Shown here one piece after another: positions 43,754 through 54,194 of a stretch of DNA of 64,000 nucleotides. Origin of the DNA: Rathayibacter sp. Leaf185. GTDB lineage: Bacteria; Actinomycetota; Actinomycetes; Actinomycetales; Microbacteriaceae. The translations under genes and the position numbers were made by a program. Under the pieces are notes generated by a model. The model ran no database searches and had not been told where the DNA came from. It saw only the letters and a program-made list of their open reading frames with translations. Numbering within the stretch: position 1 is the stretch's first letter; each line of letters starts with the position of its first letter. Location: positions 1,009,956 through 1,073,955 of the forward strand of contig NZ_LMPP01000002.1 in assembly GCF_001423885.1 (NCBI RefSeq). Direction: 5' to 3'.

Positions 43754-44443
43754 TCAGACGGAGCGGAGCACGGCGACGATCTTGCCGAGCACCTCGGCCT
43801 CGTCGCCGAGGATCGGCTCGAAGTTGGAGTTGCGGGGGAGGAGCCAGGTGTGGCCGTCGCGCTGACGGAGCACCTTCACGGTCGCCTCGCCGTCGAGCAT
43901 GGCCGCGACGATCTCGCCGTTCTCGGCGGTGCGCTGCGACCGCACGACGACCCAGTCGCCGTCGCAGATGGCGGCGTCGATCATCGACTCGCCCACGACC
44001 TTCAGCATGAAGAGCTCGCCCTTGCCCACGAGCTGGCGGGGGAGGGGGAACACCTCGTCGATCTGCTGGTCGGCCATGATCGGCACGCCCGCGGCGATGC
44101 GGCCGACGAGGGGGACCATCGCCGCATCGCCGACCGTGACGGTCGACTCGAACGAGCCGTCGTCCTCGGTCGAGCTGGGGACGTCGATCAGGATCTCGAG
44201 TGCGCGGGGACGGTTGGGGTCGCGGCGGAGGTAGCCGCTCAGCTCGAGCTGGTTGAGCTGGTGGGTCACGCTCGAGAGCGAGGCGAGGCCGACCGCGTCG
44301 CCGATCTCGCGCATGCTCGGCGGGTAGCCGCGGCTCGAGACCGAGCGCTGGATCGCATCGAGGATGGCGAGCTGCTTCGCGCTCAGGTTCTTGCGGCGTC
44401 GGCCCGCGCTCTGCTTGGTCTTCGGCGTCTGCGCGTCGCTCAC
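43754..44443 (-). CDS. lexA: SOS repressor LexA
   Basis: 229 residues from the GTG at 44443 (GGGAGCATC upstream). The N-terminal winged helix-turn-helix (about 20-85; [25 protein letters not shown]) binds SOS boxes. The cleavage site is Ala118-Gly119 (IAAGVP), with the Ser153 (VGESMID) and Lys190 (EATVK) dyad. RecA filaments trigger self-cleavage. The frame extends to 44896 but the first ~150 codons have no LexA character and cover the promoter region. Confidence 0.97.
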   Translation of the reverse strand: MSDAQTPKTKQSAGRRRKNLSAKQLAILDAIQRSVSSRGYPPSMREIGDAVGLASLSSVTHQLNQLELSGYLRRDPNRPRALEILIDVPSSTEDDGSFESTVTVGDAAMVPLVGRIAAGVPIMADQQIDEVFPLPRQLVGKGELFMLKVVGESMIDAAICDGDWVVVRSQRTAENGEIVAAMLDGEATVKVLRQRDGHTWLLPRNSNFEPILGDEAEVLGKIVAVLRSV

Positions 44444-44741
44444 GATGCTCCCTCTCTCGGCGCGCACCCCGCGTGCGCGCCCTCCCGGCCACGATCCGAC
44501 GACGAATGTCGGTGGTCGCTGCTGTACTACCTCCGGGCTCTCGAAACTGTATCCGCCGCGGGTCCCCGTTCGAAACATTCGTTCGAGTGTGTCGCGAGAC
44601 ATCTCTCGAAAGACACGCAAGGGATGCGAGGCGTCAGGCACTTGCCGAGCGCGAAGTTCGAAGATATATTCGGAACAGAGATTCGGGGCGGCCTCCCGGC
44701 CGAGGTCCGCCCCGAATCCCTGCTGAGAGGAGCGATCCCGA
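44444..44741. promoter_or_regulatory. Divergent lexA / LysM-gene control region
   Basis: 298 bases, more AT-rich than the rest. TCGAAACATTCGTTCGA (44569-44585) is an SOS-like palindrome with one extra base in its spacer compared with TCGAAC-N4-GTTCGA. A second near-palindrome, CGAAGATATATTCG (44659-44672) inside GTTC...GAAC, lies closer to the LysM gene. Both are plausible LexA sites for autorepression and co-regulation. The ribosome site AGAGGAG precedes the LysM ATG. Confidence 0.6.
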
Positions 44742-45167
44742 ATGACCGCACAGCATGTCCCCACGACGCAGCATTCCCCGATGACGGGGGAGGCGTCCAC
44801 GACCGCGCGAGCAGGCAAGACCCGTTCGCTCGCGTCCGTGTCGGTCCCGACCACGCACCTCCGCATCACGCGGCGAGGGCGGGCGGTGCTCGCCACGCTC
44901 GGTGCGCTGCCGATCGTCGCCGGTGCCTTCGTCTTCGGTCTGAACGGCGGGGGAGCGGTGGCTTCGGCGGATCAGTCGAGCGTCGAGTTCCAGTACGTCA
45001 CGGTCCGTGCGGGCGAGTCGCTCTGGTCGCTGGCCGAGGAGCTCGCTCCCGAGTCCGACCCGCGTGATGTGGTCGACGACATCCTCTCGCTCAACCAGCT
45101 CCCGAGCGCCGGCATCGAGCCAGGTCAGCGACTCGCGGTCCCGTCGCAGTACGACGTCGTCCGCTGA
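44742..45167 (+). CDS. LysM-domain protein, probable SOS cell-division inhibitor
   Basis: 141 residues. A polar N-terminus, one membrane segment (about 48-67), and a single extracellular LysM domain (about 85-137; [14 protein letters not shown] ... [21 protein letters not shown]) that binds peptidoglycan. It is divergent from lexA across shared LexA-like sites. Proteins of this shape beside lexA (YneA in Bacillus, Rv2719c/ChiZ in mycobacteria; DivS in Corynebacterium by location) block division during SOS. By context I infer the same role here. Confidence 0.82.
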   Translation: MTAQHVPTTQHSPMTGEASTTARAGKTRSLASVSVPTTHLRITRRGRAVLATLGALPIVAGAFVFGLNGGGAVASADQSSVEFQYVTVRAGESLWSLAEELAPESDPRDVVDDILSLNQLPSAGIEPGQRLAVPSQYDVVR

Positions 45168-45211
45168 GGTCCGGCCCCGGCGGTCCGGAGCCGCGCCGCT
45201 AGCATCTTCTG

Positions 45212-46312
45212 GTGACGACTCTCGATGACCTGCCCCTCCGCGACGACCTCCGTGGCAAGCACCCCTACGGTGCGCCGCAGGCCGTCGTGCCTGTCGCTCT
45301 GAACGTCAACGAGAACACCCACCCGGTCCCCGACGACGTCGTCGCCGACATCATCGAACGGGTCGGTGTCGCCCTGCGGACCGTGAACCGCTATCCGGAT
45401 CGCGAGTTCCGAGAGCTCCGCGACTCCCTCGCCCGCTATCTGGGCCACGAACTCACCGCCGAGAACGTCTGGGCAGCGAACGGCTCGAACGAGGTCCTGC
45501 AGCACGTGCTCCAGGCGTTCGGCGGGCCGGGTCGCTCGCTCCTCGGCTTCGCGCCGACGTACTCCATGTACTCGATCCTCGCCTCCGGCAGCGGCATGGA
45601 GTGGATCCCCGCGCCGCGCGAGAGCGACTTCCGGGTCGGAGCCGCGCACGCGGCCGAGCAGGTGCGCCTGGCACAGCCCGACATCGTGTTCCTGTGCGCT
45701 CCGAACAACCCCACCGGCACCCCGCTCGACCTCGACACCGTCGCCGCCGTCTACGACGCGACCGACGGCATCGTCGTGGTCGACGAGGCCTACGCGGAGT
45801 TCGGCGGCAGTGGAGCGCCAACAGCGCTGAGCCTGCTCCCCGGCCGGCCGCGCCTGCTCGTCTCCCGCACGATGAGCAAGGCGTTCGCCTTCGCCGGGGT
45901 GCGCCTCGGCTACCTCGCCGCCGATTCCGCCGTCGTCGACGCGCTGCGCCTCGTCCGGCTGCCCTACCACCTCTCCGCGCTCACCCAGGCGGCGGCGACG
46001 GCGGCGCTCGCCCACTCCGACGAGATGCTCGCGATGGTCGGCGAGATCATCGTCCAGCGCGACCGCATGGTCGACGGGCTGCGCGCTCTCGGCTTCCGCG
46101 TGCACGAGACCGGCAGCAACTTCGTCCTGTTCGGGGGAGTAGACGATCCTCAGGCGGTCTTCGAGGCCCTGCTGGCCCGCGGCGTCCTCATCCGCGACGT
46201 CGGCATCCCGAACCACCTGCGCGTGAGCGCGGGGACGGAGGCCGAGACGACGGCGTTCCTCGAGGCGATGTCCGAGGTGACGGGCGGCCAGGAGGCCACC
46301 TCCCGCTCCTGA
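45212..46312 (+). CDS. hisC: Histidinol-phosphate aminotransferase
   Basis: 366 residues, fold type I PLP enzyme. LNVNENTHP starts the substrate region, [10 protein letters not shown] binds [14 protein letters not shown] holds the Asp/Tyr contacts, and the Schiff-base Lys lies in [17 protein letters not shown]. It transaminates imidazole acetol phosphate. TAGCAT (45200-45205) ends six bases before the GTG. First of four his genes in a row. Confidence 0.95.
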   Translation: MTTLDDLPLRDDLRGKHPYGAPQAVVPVALNVNENTHPVPDDVVADIIERVGVALRTVNRYPDREFRELRDSLARYLGHELTAENVWAANGSNEVLQHVLQAFGGPGRSLLGFAPTYSMYSILASGSGMEWIPAPRESDFRVGAAHAAEQVRLAQPDIVFLCAPNNPTGTPLDLDTVAAVYDATDGIVVVDEAYAEFGGSGAPTALSLLPGRPRLLVSRTMSKAFAFAGVRLGYLAADSAVVDALRLVRLPYHLSALTQAAATAALAHSDEMLAMVGEIIVQRDRMVDGLRALGFRVHETGSNFVLFGGVDDPQAVFEALLARGVLIRDVGIPNHLRVSAGTEAETTAFLEAMSEVTGGQEATSRS

Positions 46313-46359
46313 CCCTGCTGCCACCGGAGGGCGCAGGCCGCCCCGAATAGACTGGTGGT

Positions 46360-46980
46360 ATGACTTCTCCGAGCGCCGCACCCCGGCGCACCGCCTCCCT
46401 CAGCCGTGCCACCAGCGAGTCGAGCATCGAGCTGTCCCTCGATCTCGACGGCACCGGTGTCGCCGACCTCGAGACCGGCGTCCCCTTCTTCGACCACCTG
46501 CTGACGGCGTTCGCGAAGCACTCCCTGACCGACCTCACGGTCCGCGCCACGGGCGACATCGACATCGACATCCACCACACCGCCGAGGACATCGGCATCG
46601 TCCTGGGTGCGGCGATCAGGCAGGCGCTCGGCGACAAGGCGGGCATCTCCCGCTTCGGCGACGCTCTCGTGCCCCTCGACGAGGCGCTCGTCCAGGCCGT
46701 CGTCGACATCTCGGGCCGGCCCTACCTCGTGCACACCGGAGAGCCGGAGGGCTTCGCGCTGCACCTCATCGGCGGCCACTTCACCGGCTCGATGGTGCGG
46801 CACGTCTTCGAGGCGATCGCGTTCAACGCGGGGCTGACCGTGCACGTGACCGTCCTCGGAGGCCGAGACCCGCACCACATCGCCGAGGCCGAGTTCAAGG
46901 CGTTCGCGCGCGCCTTCCGTCAGGCGAAGGCCTTCGATCCCCTGGTGGCGGGAGTCCCGTCGACCAAGGGCGCGCTGTGA
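46360..46980 (+). CDS. hisB: Imidazoleglycerol-phosphate dehydratase
   Basis: 206 residues, the monofunctional form. [29 protein letters not shown] and the second metal site [17 protein letters not shown] are all present; these bind two manganese ions. It forms a 24-mer. TAGACT (46348-46353) ends six bases before the ATG, so hisB may have its own start in addition to read-through from hisC. It overlaps hisH by four bases. Confidence 0.96.
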   Translation: MTSPSAAPRRTASLSRATSESSIELSLDLDGTGVADLETGVPFFDHLLTAFAKHSLTDLTVRATGDIDIDIHHTAEDIGIVLGAAIRQALGDKAGISRFGDALVPLDEALVQAVVDISGRPYLVHTGEPEGFALHLIGGHFTGSMVRHVFEAIAFNAGLTVHVTVLGGRDPHHIAEAEFKAFARAFRQAKAFDPLVAGVPSTKGAL

Positions 46981-47624
46981 CCGGCGATCGCCCCTCCGTC
47001 GTCGTCTACGACTACGGCTCGGGCAATGTGCACTCCGCGGTCAAGGCGCTCGAACTGGCGGGCGCCGATGTCGAGCTGACCTCCGATCGCCGACGCGCGC
47101 TCGAGGCCGACGGGCTCCTCGTTCCCGGCGTCGGTGCGTTCAGCGCCGTCATGGATGCGCTGACGAAGGCGCGCGGCGGCGAGATCATCGACAAGCGGCT
47201 CTCCGGTGGCCGCCCCGTCCTCGGGATCTGCGTGGGCATGCAGGTGCTCTTCGAGCGGGGCGTGGAGCGCGGTGTCGAGAGCGAGGGCCTCGGCGAGTGG
47301 CCTGGCGTCGTCGACCTCCTCCCGGCGGAGGTCGTGCCGCACATGGGCTGGAACACCGTCTCGGCGCCGACCGGCTCGGTGCTCTTCGACGGCATCGCCG
47401 ACGAGCGCTTCTACTTCGTGCACTCCTACGGCGCCCGCGAGTGGTCCCTCGACGTGATCCCGCCGTTCCCCCGGCCGCACATCACCTGGGCGGAGCACGG
47501 CGGGCCCTTCATCGCGGCGGTCGAGAACGGGCCGCTCTCGGCGACGCAGTTCCACCCCGAGAAGTCGGGGGCCGCAGGGCTGCGACTGCTCTCGAATTGG
47601 CTGGGCAGCCTCCGCACGAACTAG
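46977..47624 (+). CDS. hisH: Imidazole glycerol phosphate synthase, glutaminase subunit
   Basis: 215 residues, class I glutamine amidotransferase. The nucleophile is in [12 protein letters not shown], and the His-Glu pair in [10 protein letters not shown]. It supplies ammonia to HisF, which is not in the window. The GTG overlaps the hisB stop. Confidence 0.95.
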   Translation: MTGDRPSVVVYDYGSGNVHSAVKALELAGADVELTSDRRRALEADGLLVPGVGAFSAVMDALTKARGGEIIDKRLSGGRPVLGICVGMQVLFERGVERGVESEGLGEWPGVVDLLPAEVVPHMGWNTVSAPTGSVLFDGIADERFYFVHSYGAREWSLDVIPPFPRPHITWAEHGGPFIAAVENGPLSATQFHPEKSGAAGLRLLSNWLGSLRTN

Positions 47625-47690
47625 GATCGGCCGGTGGTCGGCCGCCCCTGGCGGTCGGTCTGCACCAGGACTCCGAGACTGAGGATGACG

Positions 47691-48437
47691 ATGAGCGAGT
47701 TCACCAAGGCCCCGGGCCTGGTCCTTCTCCCCGCGATCGACGTGGCCGGCGGCAAGGCCGTCCGCCTGACGCAGGGCGAGGCGGGCACCGAGACCAACTA
47801 CGGAGACCCCATCGACGCCGCGCGCGACTGGGCCGACCAGGGCGCCGAGTGGATCCACCTGGTCGACCTCGACGCCGCCTTCGGTCGCGGTGACAACCAC
47901 GCGATCATGAAGAAGGTCATCCGCCAGGTCAAGGGCGTGAACGTCGAGCTCTCGGGCGGGATCCGCGACGACCGGAGCCTCGAGTCGGCCCTGAGCGCCG
48001 GAGCGAAGCGCATCAACCTCGGCACCGCGGCGCTCGAGAACCCGGAATGGGCGGCGAGCGTCATCGGCCAGTACGGCGACCAGATCGCCGTCGGACTCGA
48101 CGTGCGCGGCACCACGCTCGCGGCTCGCGGCTGGACGAAGGAGGGCGGCGACCTCTGGAACGTGCTCGAGCGCCTCGAGGAGGCGGGCTGCACGCGCTAC
48201 GTGGTCACCGACGTGACGAAGGACGGAACCCTCCAGGGCCCCAACCTCGAGCTCCTCGAGCAGGTCATGTCGCGTACGCGCCGCCCGGTGATCGCCTCGG
48301 GAGGCATCTCGAACCTCGACGACATCGCCGCGCTGCGGGACCTCGTCCCGCAGGGCCTCGAGGGCGCCATCGTCGGCAAGGCGCTGTACGCGGGCGCGTT
48401 CACGCTCGCGGAGGCGCTGGATGTCGCGTCCGAGTGA
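47691..48437 (+). CDS. priA: Bifunctional HisA/TrpF isomerase PriA
   Basis: 248 residues, (beta/alpha)8 barrel. It starts [19 protein letters not shown] (catalytic Asp) and has [14 protein letters not shown] (second Asp). Actinobacteria use PriA for both ProFAR isomerisation (histidine) and PRA isomerisation (tryptophan), and this sequence has the PriA pattern. The ATG at 47691 fits GAGG at 47681-47684; an upstream GTG at 47634 with TAGGAT before it could be the transcription start instead. Confidence 0.93.
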   Translation: MSEFTKAPGLVLLPAIDVAGGKAVRLTQGEAGTETNYGDPIDAARDWADQGAEWIHLVDLDAAFGRGDNHAIMKKVIRQVKGVNVELSGGIRDDRSLESALSAGAKRINLGTAALENPEWAASVIGQYGDQIAVGLDVRGTTLAARGWTKEGGDLWNVLERLEEAGCTRYVVTDVTKDGTLQGPNLELLEQVMSRTRRPVIASGGISNLDDIAALRDLVPQGLEGAIVGKALYAGAFTLAEALDVASE

Positions 48438-49215
48438 CGGACGCGCACTGCCCGCGCATCTGACCGACTCCGCCGGGACCCCCTGGGCCGGCCGGCACTT
48501 CGAGCCGAACGCCGCCGGCGACGACGACGGCAGCGCTCCCGCTGTCGTGATGCGGGCTCTCGCCGCTTTCGCCGCCGGCGAGAGCGGGCCCGAGAGCGTC
48601 GTCGACGCGCTGCGCGAGGCGCGACTGCTGATCCCGCTCGTCGCGCACCTCGGCGAGGAGGCCGAGGGCGTCGGCGGGCTGCGTGCCGACAAGACGCAGG
48701 AGCTCTCGATCGTCACCGTCGCCGGACCCGACGGCCGCAACGTCCTCCCCGTCTTCAGTGGTGTGGACGCGATGCGACGCTGGGATCCGGACGCCCGGCC
48801 CGTCCCCGTGGACGGTCGTCGAGCGGCCCTCGCCGCCGTCGCGGAGGCGACCGAGCTGATGGTGCTCGACCCCGCCTCCGAGCACGAGTTCGGCGTGAGG
48901 CGACCTGCACTGTGGGCGATCGCCGAGGGATCACCGTGGCGGCCGAGCCCGGGCGACCCCCGCGTGCTCGATGCGCTGGGAGCGTCTGCTCGGGCCGAGC
49001 CCGCCGTCGTGTCGCTCGACGTCAGGGCGGGGGACCCTCGTCAGCGCCTCGCAGGGCCCGAGCTGATCGTCGTGCTCGAGGTCCGTCCCGGCCTCGACCG
49101 TGCTGCGCTCGACGGACTCGTCGCGCGGCTCGGCGAGCGCTGGGCCGGCGACGAGGTCGTCGCCGCCTGCGTCGACTCGATGTCGCTCCGGCTCGCGGCG
49201 TCCTCGGCGCAGTGA
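48421..49215 (+). CDS. SseB-family protein
   Basis: 264 residues, overlapping priA by 17 bases. The N-terminal half has [16 protein letters not shown] and [28 protein letters not shown], the SseB N-terminal domain pattern; the C-terminal half is less clear. SseB proteins are widespread but have no defined function. It is co-transcribed with the his genes by overlap and regularly accompanies priA in Microbacteriaceae. Confidence 0.85.
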   Translation: MSRPSDGRALPAHLTDSAGTPWAGRHFEPNAAGDDDGSAPAVVMRALAAFAAGESGPESVVDALREARLLIPLVAHLGEEAEGVGGLRADKTQELSIVTVAGPDGRNVLPVFSGVDAMRRWDPDARPVPVDGRRAALAAVAEATELMVLDPASEHEFGVRRPALWAIAEGSPWRPSPGDPRVLDALGASARAEPAVVSLDVRAGDPRQRLAGPELIVVLEVRPGLDRAALDGLVARLGERWAGDEVVAACVDSMSLRLAASSAQ

Positions 49216-49219
49216 GGAT

Positions 49220-49600
49220 CTAGGTGACCGGCCCGGTCCACTTCTCGCCGGGCCCCTTGCCGATCGGGTCCTGGATCGGAGAGGCCTCGCGGAACGCGAG
49301 CTGCAGCGTGCGGAGACCGTCGCGCAGACTGCGGGCGTGCATGTCGCTGATGTCGGGGGCGCCCGCGGTCACGAGACCGGCGAGAGCATTGATGAGCTTG
49401 CGCGCCTCGTCGAGGTCGATCTCGGCGCCCGGCTCGTCGGCGAGCCCGCACTTCACGGCAGCGGCACTCATGAGGTGCACCGCTGCCGTGGTGATGATCT
49501 CGACCGCCGGCACCTCGGCGATGTCCCTGGCGGCCTCGATGTCGGAGGGATCGCCTCCCTCGCCGAATCGTCGTGCGTAGTCGTCGTCGTACTGAGCCAT
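49220..49600 (-). CDS. DUF1844 protein
   Basis: 126 residues. The helical core AVEIITTAAVHLMSAAAVKCGL and EIDLDEARKLINALAGLV is the DUF1844 pattern, followed by a second helical hairpin with SLRDGLRTLQLAF. It has no known function. It is found next to infC in most actinobacteria. The ATG at 49600 gives the normal start; it is divergent from infC. Confidence 0.9.
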   Translation of the reverse strand: MAQYDDDYARRFGEGGDPSDIEAARDIAEVPAVEIITTAAVHLMSAAAVKCGLADEPGAEIDLDEARKLINALAGLVTAGAPDISDMHARSLRDGLRTLQLAFREASPIQDPIGKGPGEKWTGPVT

Positions 49601-49973
49601 GGGTCCTTCGTTCGGTGAGTGGCGAGCGCGGCGGAGTCGCGGCGACCGAGGTCTCCGGAGCACTGCATCCGCTGCTCTGTCGCCTCGGCCGCGAGTCTGC
49701 TATGGTGATCCGGGCTCCGGGGCATGTCCCCGGTTCGAAAGTGGAGATTCTCCCACCCGCGCTTGACCGCTTCACTAGGTTACCGGGTCAGAAGCACTCC
49801 GCCTCCGGCAACGGGGGCAGGGCTGCGGTCCTCGAGACACGTCTCGAGGTCGCGTCGTAGGGTGCAGCGATGTGCGTTCCACGCACGCCGCGCAAGGGAA
49901 TCACCTCTCTCGGGATGCGTCGGATCACTCCGGCCGCAGAGCAGCAACTCACCGAGATCAGAGGAGAAACGCA
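49601..49973 (+). promoter_or_regulatory. infC promoter and structured leader
   Basis: 373 bases without a gene. TATGGT at 49701-49706 is the probable -10, giving a leader of about 260 bases. It has a CCGGGG-CATGT-CCCCGG hairpin (49717-49733) and a perfect CCTCGAGA-CACG-TCTCGAGG hairpin (49830-49849). Long infC leaders control the IF3/L35/L20 operon in other bacteria through L20 binding or attenuation; whether this one does so is open. Confidence 0.55.
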
Positions 49974-50591
49974 ATCAGCGATCCCCGTACCAACGACCGT
50001 ATCCGCGTCCCCGAGGTCCGCCTCGTAGGTCCCGCCGGAGAACAGGTCGGCGTCGTGAAAATCGAGGTCGCCCTGCGACTCGCGCAGGATGCAGACCTGG
50101 ATCTGGTCGAGGTTGCTCCCAACTCCAAGCCTCCCGTCGCCAAGATCATGGACTACGGGAAGTTCAAGTACGAGCAGGCTCAGAAGCTCAAGGAAGCCCG
50201 TCGCAACCAGGCGAACACGATCCTCAAAGAGGTCCGTTTCCGTCTGAAGATCGACAAGCACGACTACGAGACCAAGCGCAAGCGCGCCGAGGGCTTCCTG
50301 AAGGCCGGCGACAAGGTCAAGGCGATGATCCTCTTCCGGGGCCGCGAGCAGTCGCGCCCCGAGATGGGTGTCCGCCTCCTCCAGCGCTTCGCGGAGGACG
50401 TGGCCGAGTTCGGTCAGGTCGAGTCCACCCCGACCATCGACGGTCGCAACATGGTGATGGTCATCGGCCCCCTCAAGAACAAGTCCGAGGCCAAGGCCGA
50501 GGCGAACGCCGTCCGCGCCGCTCGTCGCGAGGCCAACACCCCCGACGATCACTCGGACTCCGACGACTCGGTCGAGGCCGAGACCGTCTAG
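49974..50591 (+). CDS. infC: Translation initiation factor IF-3
   Basis: 205 residues from an ATC start at 49974, seven bases after GAGGAG. infC is well known for rare AUU/AUC starts that let IF3 repress its own translation, and the protein begins as relatives do ([19 protein letters not shown]). N-domain (about 8-75), linker helix, and C-domain ([17 protein letters not shown] ... MILFRGRE). A ~25-residue acidic tail ends it. In-frame upstream ATG/GTG codons lack family sequence. Confidence 0.96.
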   Translation: MSDPRTNDRIRVPEVRLVGPAGEQVGVVKIEVALRLAQDADLDLVEVAPNSKPPVAKIMDYGKFKYEQAQKLKEARRNQANTILKEVRFRLKIDKHDYETKRKRAEGFLKAGDKVKAMILFRGREQSRPEMGVRLLQRFAEDVAEFGQVESTPTIDGRNMVMVIGPLKNKSEAKAEANAVRAARREANTPDDHSDSDDSVEAETV

Positions 50592-50600
50592 TACTCCACC

Positions 50601-50640
50601 GCCCCGACCTCGGGGCAGGTGCGCGCCCCGCTCGCGGGGC
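50601..50640 (+). promoter_or_regulatory. Twin hairpins between infC and rpmI
   Basis: GCCCCG-ACCT-CGGGGC (50601-50616) and GCCCCG-CTCG-CGGGGC (50625-50640) are two nearly identical 6-base-stem hairpins in a row. They may be RNA processing, attenuation or L20-binding sites; the operon continues downstream, so they are not a full stop. Confidence 0.5.
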
Positions 50641-50691
50641 ACACATGCTTCGCCCCGCCGCGTGCGGGTGCGACGTCGACAAGGAGAGAAC

Positions 50692-50886
50692 ATGCCCAAG
50701 ATGAAGACGCACTCCGGTGCCAAGAAGCGCTTCAAGGTCACCGGATCCGGCAAGCTCATGAAGCAGCAGGCCGGAATGCGCCACAACCTGGAGTCCAAGT
50801 CCAGCGTCCGCACCCGCCGCCTCAACCAGGACCAGGTCCTCGCCCCGCAGGACGCGAAGGTCGCCAAGAAGCTCCTCGGCCTGTAG
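50692..50886 (+). CDS. rpmI: 50S ribosomal protein L35
   Basis: 64 residues, the exact family length. [20 protein letters not shown] and the [22 protein letters not shown] tail are diagnostic. The ATG follows AAGGAGAGAAC. Encoded between infC and rplT as usual. Confidence 0.97.
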   Translation: MPKMKTHSGAKKRFKVTGSGKLMKQQAGMRHNLESKSSVRTRRLNQDQVLAPQDAKVAKKLLGL

Positions 50887-50942
50887 TCCGCTCCGCGGCC
50901 GCACAGGACTTCACCGACCAGGATCGATAGGAAGAAAAAGAA

Positions 50943-51326
50943 ATGGCAAGAGTAAAGAGGGCGGTCAACGCCCACAAGAAGCGTCGCGTCATCCTCGAGC
51001 GCGCGAAGGGCTACCGCGGCCAGCGTTCGCGTCTGTACCGCAAGGCCAAGGAGCAGGTCACCCACTCCCTCGTCTACTCGTACCGCGACCGCCGCGCCAA
51101 GAAGGGCGAGTTCCGCCGCCTCTGGATCCAGCGCATCAACGCCGCGTCGCGCGCGAACGGCCTGACCTACAACCGCTTCATCCAGGGCCTCGCCCTCGCC
51201 GGAGTGCAGGTCGACCGCCGCATCCTCGCCGATCTCGCGATCACCGAGCCCGCGACCTTCGCCGCCCTCGTGGCGACCGCGAAGAACGCCCTGCCGGCCG
51301 ACACCTCCGCCCCCCGCGCCGCGTAG
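50943..51326 (+). CDS. rplT: 50S ribosomal protein L20
   Basis: 127 residues. [39 protein letters not shown] is the classic basic N-terminus that threads into 23S r[27 protein letters not shown] is the globular part. L20 is needed early in 50S assembly and often represses this operon. It has ~10 extra Ala/Pro residues at the C-terminus. Confidence 0.97.
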   Translation: MARVKRAVNAHKKRRVILERAKGYRGQRSRLYRKAKEQVTHSLVYSYRDRRAKKGEFRRLWIQRINAASRANGLTYNRFIQGLALAGVQVDRRILADLAITEPATFAALVATAKNALPADTSAPRAA

Positions 51327-51341
51327 TCAGCACTGCTTCCC

Positions 51342-51375
51342 GAAGGGGGTCACGACCGAGGTCGTGGCCCCCTTC
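51342..51375 (+). terminator. Strong hairpin terminator after rplT
   Basis: A 15-base stem (51342-51356 with 51361-51375, one T-G pair) around a CGAG loop, followed by GTCGTCTG. It ends the infC-rpmI-rplT operon. Confidence 0.8.
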
Positions 51376-51432
51376 GTCGTCTGCGCGACGTGTCGCCCGG
51401 GGCGGCGCGATCCGCGCCGATAGGCTCGCCGC

Positions 51433-52233
51433 ATGCTCGACAACCCCCGTTCTCCGCGCGTCCGCTCCGTCGCCAAGCTCACCCGGCGCCCCGCGCGGCA
51501 GGAGACGGGGCTCTTCCTCCTCGAGGGTCCGCAGGCCATGGCGGAGGCTCTGCAGTACCGTCCCGAGCTCCTCGTCGAGTCGTTCGCCACTCCGACGGCG
51601 CTCGAGCGCCATCCCGAGATCGTCGCCGCCGCCGAGGAGGCGGACGTCGAGATCGAGTACGTCACCGAGGACGTGCTGGACTCGATGGCCGACACTGTGA
51701 CTCCGCAGGGCTTCGTCAGCGTCTGCCGCCAGTTCCCGACCTCGCTCAAGGACATCGTGGCCTCGGGCCCGCGCCTGGTCGCGGTGCTCGAGGAGGTCCG
51801 CGATCCGGGTAATCTCGGCACGATCATCCGCGCGGCCGACGCCGCGGGTGCCGACGCGGTCGTGCTGACCGGCCGCTCCGTCGACCTCTACAACCCCAAA
51901 GTCGTGCGCTCGACGACCGGCTCGCTGTTCCACCTGCCCGTCGCGGTCGATGCCGAGCTGTCCGACGTGCTCCAGCGCCTCCGCGGGGCGGGGCTGCGCG
52001 CCGTCGCAGCCGACGTGAAGGGCGAGGATCTGCTCGTCATCCGCGACCGCGGCGATCTGACCCAGCCGACGGCCTGGGTGTTCGGCAACGAGGCGCGGGG
52101 GCTCGAGGACGCATCGCTCGAGCTCGTGGACGCCGTGGTGGCCGTGCCCATCTACGGGGCCGCGGAGTCGCTCAACCTCGCGACCGCCGCCTCCGTCTGC
52201 CTCTACGAGAGCGCCTTCGCCCTCCGTTCCTGA
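51433..52233 (+). CDS. TrmH/SpoU-family RNA 2'-O-methyltransferase
   Basis: 266 residues. An N-terminal L30e-like substrate domain is followed by the SPOUT knot with LEEVRDPGNLGTIIRAADAAGAD (motif 1), WVFGNEARGLED (motif 2) and VPIYGAAESLNLATAASVCLYE (motif 3). It methylates a ribose in rRNA or tRNA; the exact site is unknown. TAGGCT (51421-51426) ends six bases before the ATG. In actinobacteria it sits between rplT and pheS, as here. Confidence 0.93.
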   Translation: MLDNPRSPRVRSVAKLTRRPARQETGLFLLEGPQAMAEALQYRPELLVESFATPTALERHPEIVAAAEEADVEIEYVTEDVLDSMADTVTPQGFVSVCRQFPTSLKDIVASGPRLVAVLEEVRDPGNLGTIIRAADAAGADAVVLTGRSVDLYNPKVVRSTTGSLFHLPVAVDAELSDVLQRLRGAGLRAVAADVKGEDLLVIRDRGDLTQPTAWVFGNEARGLEDASLELVDAVVAVPIYGAAESLNLATAASVCLYESAFALRS

Positions 52234-52346
52234 GAGGACGAGCGCGCTGTCTGAGGACAGGCTGGAGAAAGAGCCCGGTTGTTACTCTCTGATTAAGAAA
52301 ACGCTCATGATTTGACCGGCCCATCCGCGTGTGATTCTCTGACGAC

Positions 52347-53120
<774 letters not shown>

Positions 53121-53152
53121 CCGATCCGCTCCCGCGCCCGAACATCCGACAC

Positions 53153-53180
53153 GTCGGCCCCCGGAACCCTCGGGGCCGAC
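53153..53180 (+). terminator. Hairpin between gluA and gluB
   Basis: GTCGGCCCC (53153-53161) pairs exactly with GGGGCCGAC (53172-53180), ten-base loop. Located between the ATPase gene and the binding-protein gene; it probably shields the abundant gluB message or tunes the ratio, since binding proteins are needed in excess. Confidence 0.55.
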
Positions 53181-53225
53181 AGGACATCGCCCGCTCCGGC
53201 GGGCCGAACCCCAGGAAGGACGATC

Positions 53226-54119
53226 ATGCGCACCAAGCTCATGTTCATGACCGCAGGACTCGCCGCCGCGGCACTCACCCTCACCGGCTGTGCCGGCGAC
53301 TCCGGAGCAGGCACCGACTCCGGTTCCGGCGATGCGGCGACCTACGAGGTCGCCTCCGACGTGACCCTCGAGGGCAGCCCCACCTTCGACGCGATGACCG
53401 ACGCCGACAAGGTGACCATCGGCGTCAAGGAGGACCAGCCCGGTCTGGGCTACCTCGACGCCGCCACGAACGAGCGCTCCGGCTTCGACATCGAGATCGC
53501 CAAGTGGATCGCGGCGTCGCTCGGGTTCTCCGAGGACAAGATCGAGTTCCAGGCGATCCCGTCGGCCAACCGCGAGGCGTCGATCGTGAACGGCGACATC
53601 GACTACTACGTCGGCACCTACTCGATCACCGACAAGCGCAAGGAGCAGGTCGGCTTCGCAGGACCCTACTTCGAGACCGGGCAGCAACTCCTCGTCGCGG
53701 CGGACAATGACACCATCGAGGGTCCGGACGACCTCACCGCCGACACCACGGTGTGCTCGGCGACCGGATCGACCCCGATTCAGAACATCCGCACCAACTA
53801 CCCCGAGGTGCCGACCGAGGAGTTCGACACTTACTCGCAGTGCGTCGATGCGCTGAACGACGGCCAGGTCGACGCGGTCACCACCGACGGCGCGATCCTG
53901 ATCGGCTACGCGGCGCAGAGCCCCGACGAGCTCAAGGTCGTCGGCGAGCCCTTCAGCACCGAGCTCTACGGAGTAGGCCTCGCGAAGGACGACGACGCCC
54001 TGCGCGGCTTCGTGAACGACATGTTCACCGAGGGTGGCGACACCTGGACCGCCATCTACGACGAGACGCTGGGCAAGTCCGGCACCGAGGTCGAGCAGCC
54101 CGCGGTCGACGCCTACTAG
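53226..54119 (+). CDS. gluB: Glutamate ABC transporter substrate-binding lipoprotein
   Basis: 297 residues. The signal ends in a lipobox (LTGC, Cys about residue 22), so it is tethered to the membrane. The family 3 solute-binding fold begins DKVTIGVKEDQPGLGYLDAATNERSGFDIEIAKWIA and includes NGDIDYYVGTYSITDKRKEQVGFAGPYF. It captures glutamate (or a related polar amino acid) for GluCD. GGAAGGA precedes the ATG. Confidence 0.93.
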   Translation: MRTKLMFMTAGLAAAALTLTGCAGDSGAGTDSGSGDAATYEVASDVTLEGSPTFDAMTDADKVTIGVKEDQPGLGYLDAATNERSGFDIEIAKWIAASLGFSEDKIEFQAIPSANREASIVNGDIDYYVGTYSITDKRKEQVGFAGPYFETGQQLLVAADNDTIEGPDDLTADTTVCSATGSTPIQNIRTNYPEVPTEEFDTYSQCVDALNDGQVDAVTTDGAILIGYAAQSPDELKVVGEPFSTELYGVGLAKDDDALRGFVNDMFTEGGDTWTAIYDETLGKSGTEVEQPAVDAY

Positions 54120-54126
54120 GAGGCGA

Positions 54127-54153
54127 CCCGGGCGGCCTGAAGCGCCGCCCGGG
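54127..54153 (+). terminator. Hairpin between gluB and gluC
   Basis: CCCGGGCGGC (54127-54136) and its complement (54144-54153) form a perfect 10-base stem with a 7-base loop, seven bases after the gluB stop. A partial terminator or message stabiliser would explain more GluB than permease. Confidence 0.65.
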
Positions 54154-54194
54154 CCCTCTGTCCGCTCTCACCTCCCGATGAAAGGGCCCGCCGC

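Noticed and set aside
44444-44896. Upstream extension of LexA by ~150 residues
   Set aside because: It would cover the LexA-like operator sites and the LysM gene start. LexA at 229 residues from the GTG is normal for the family.
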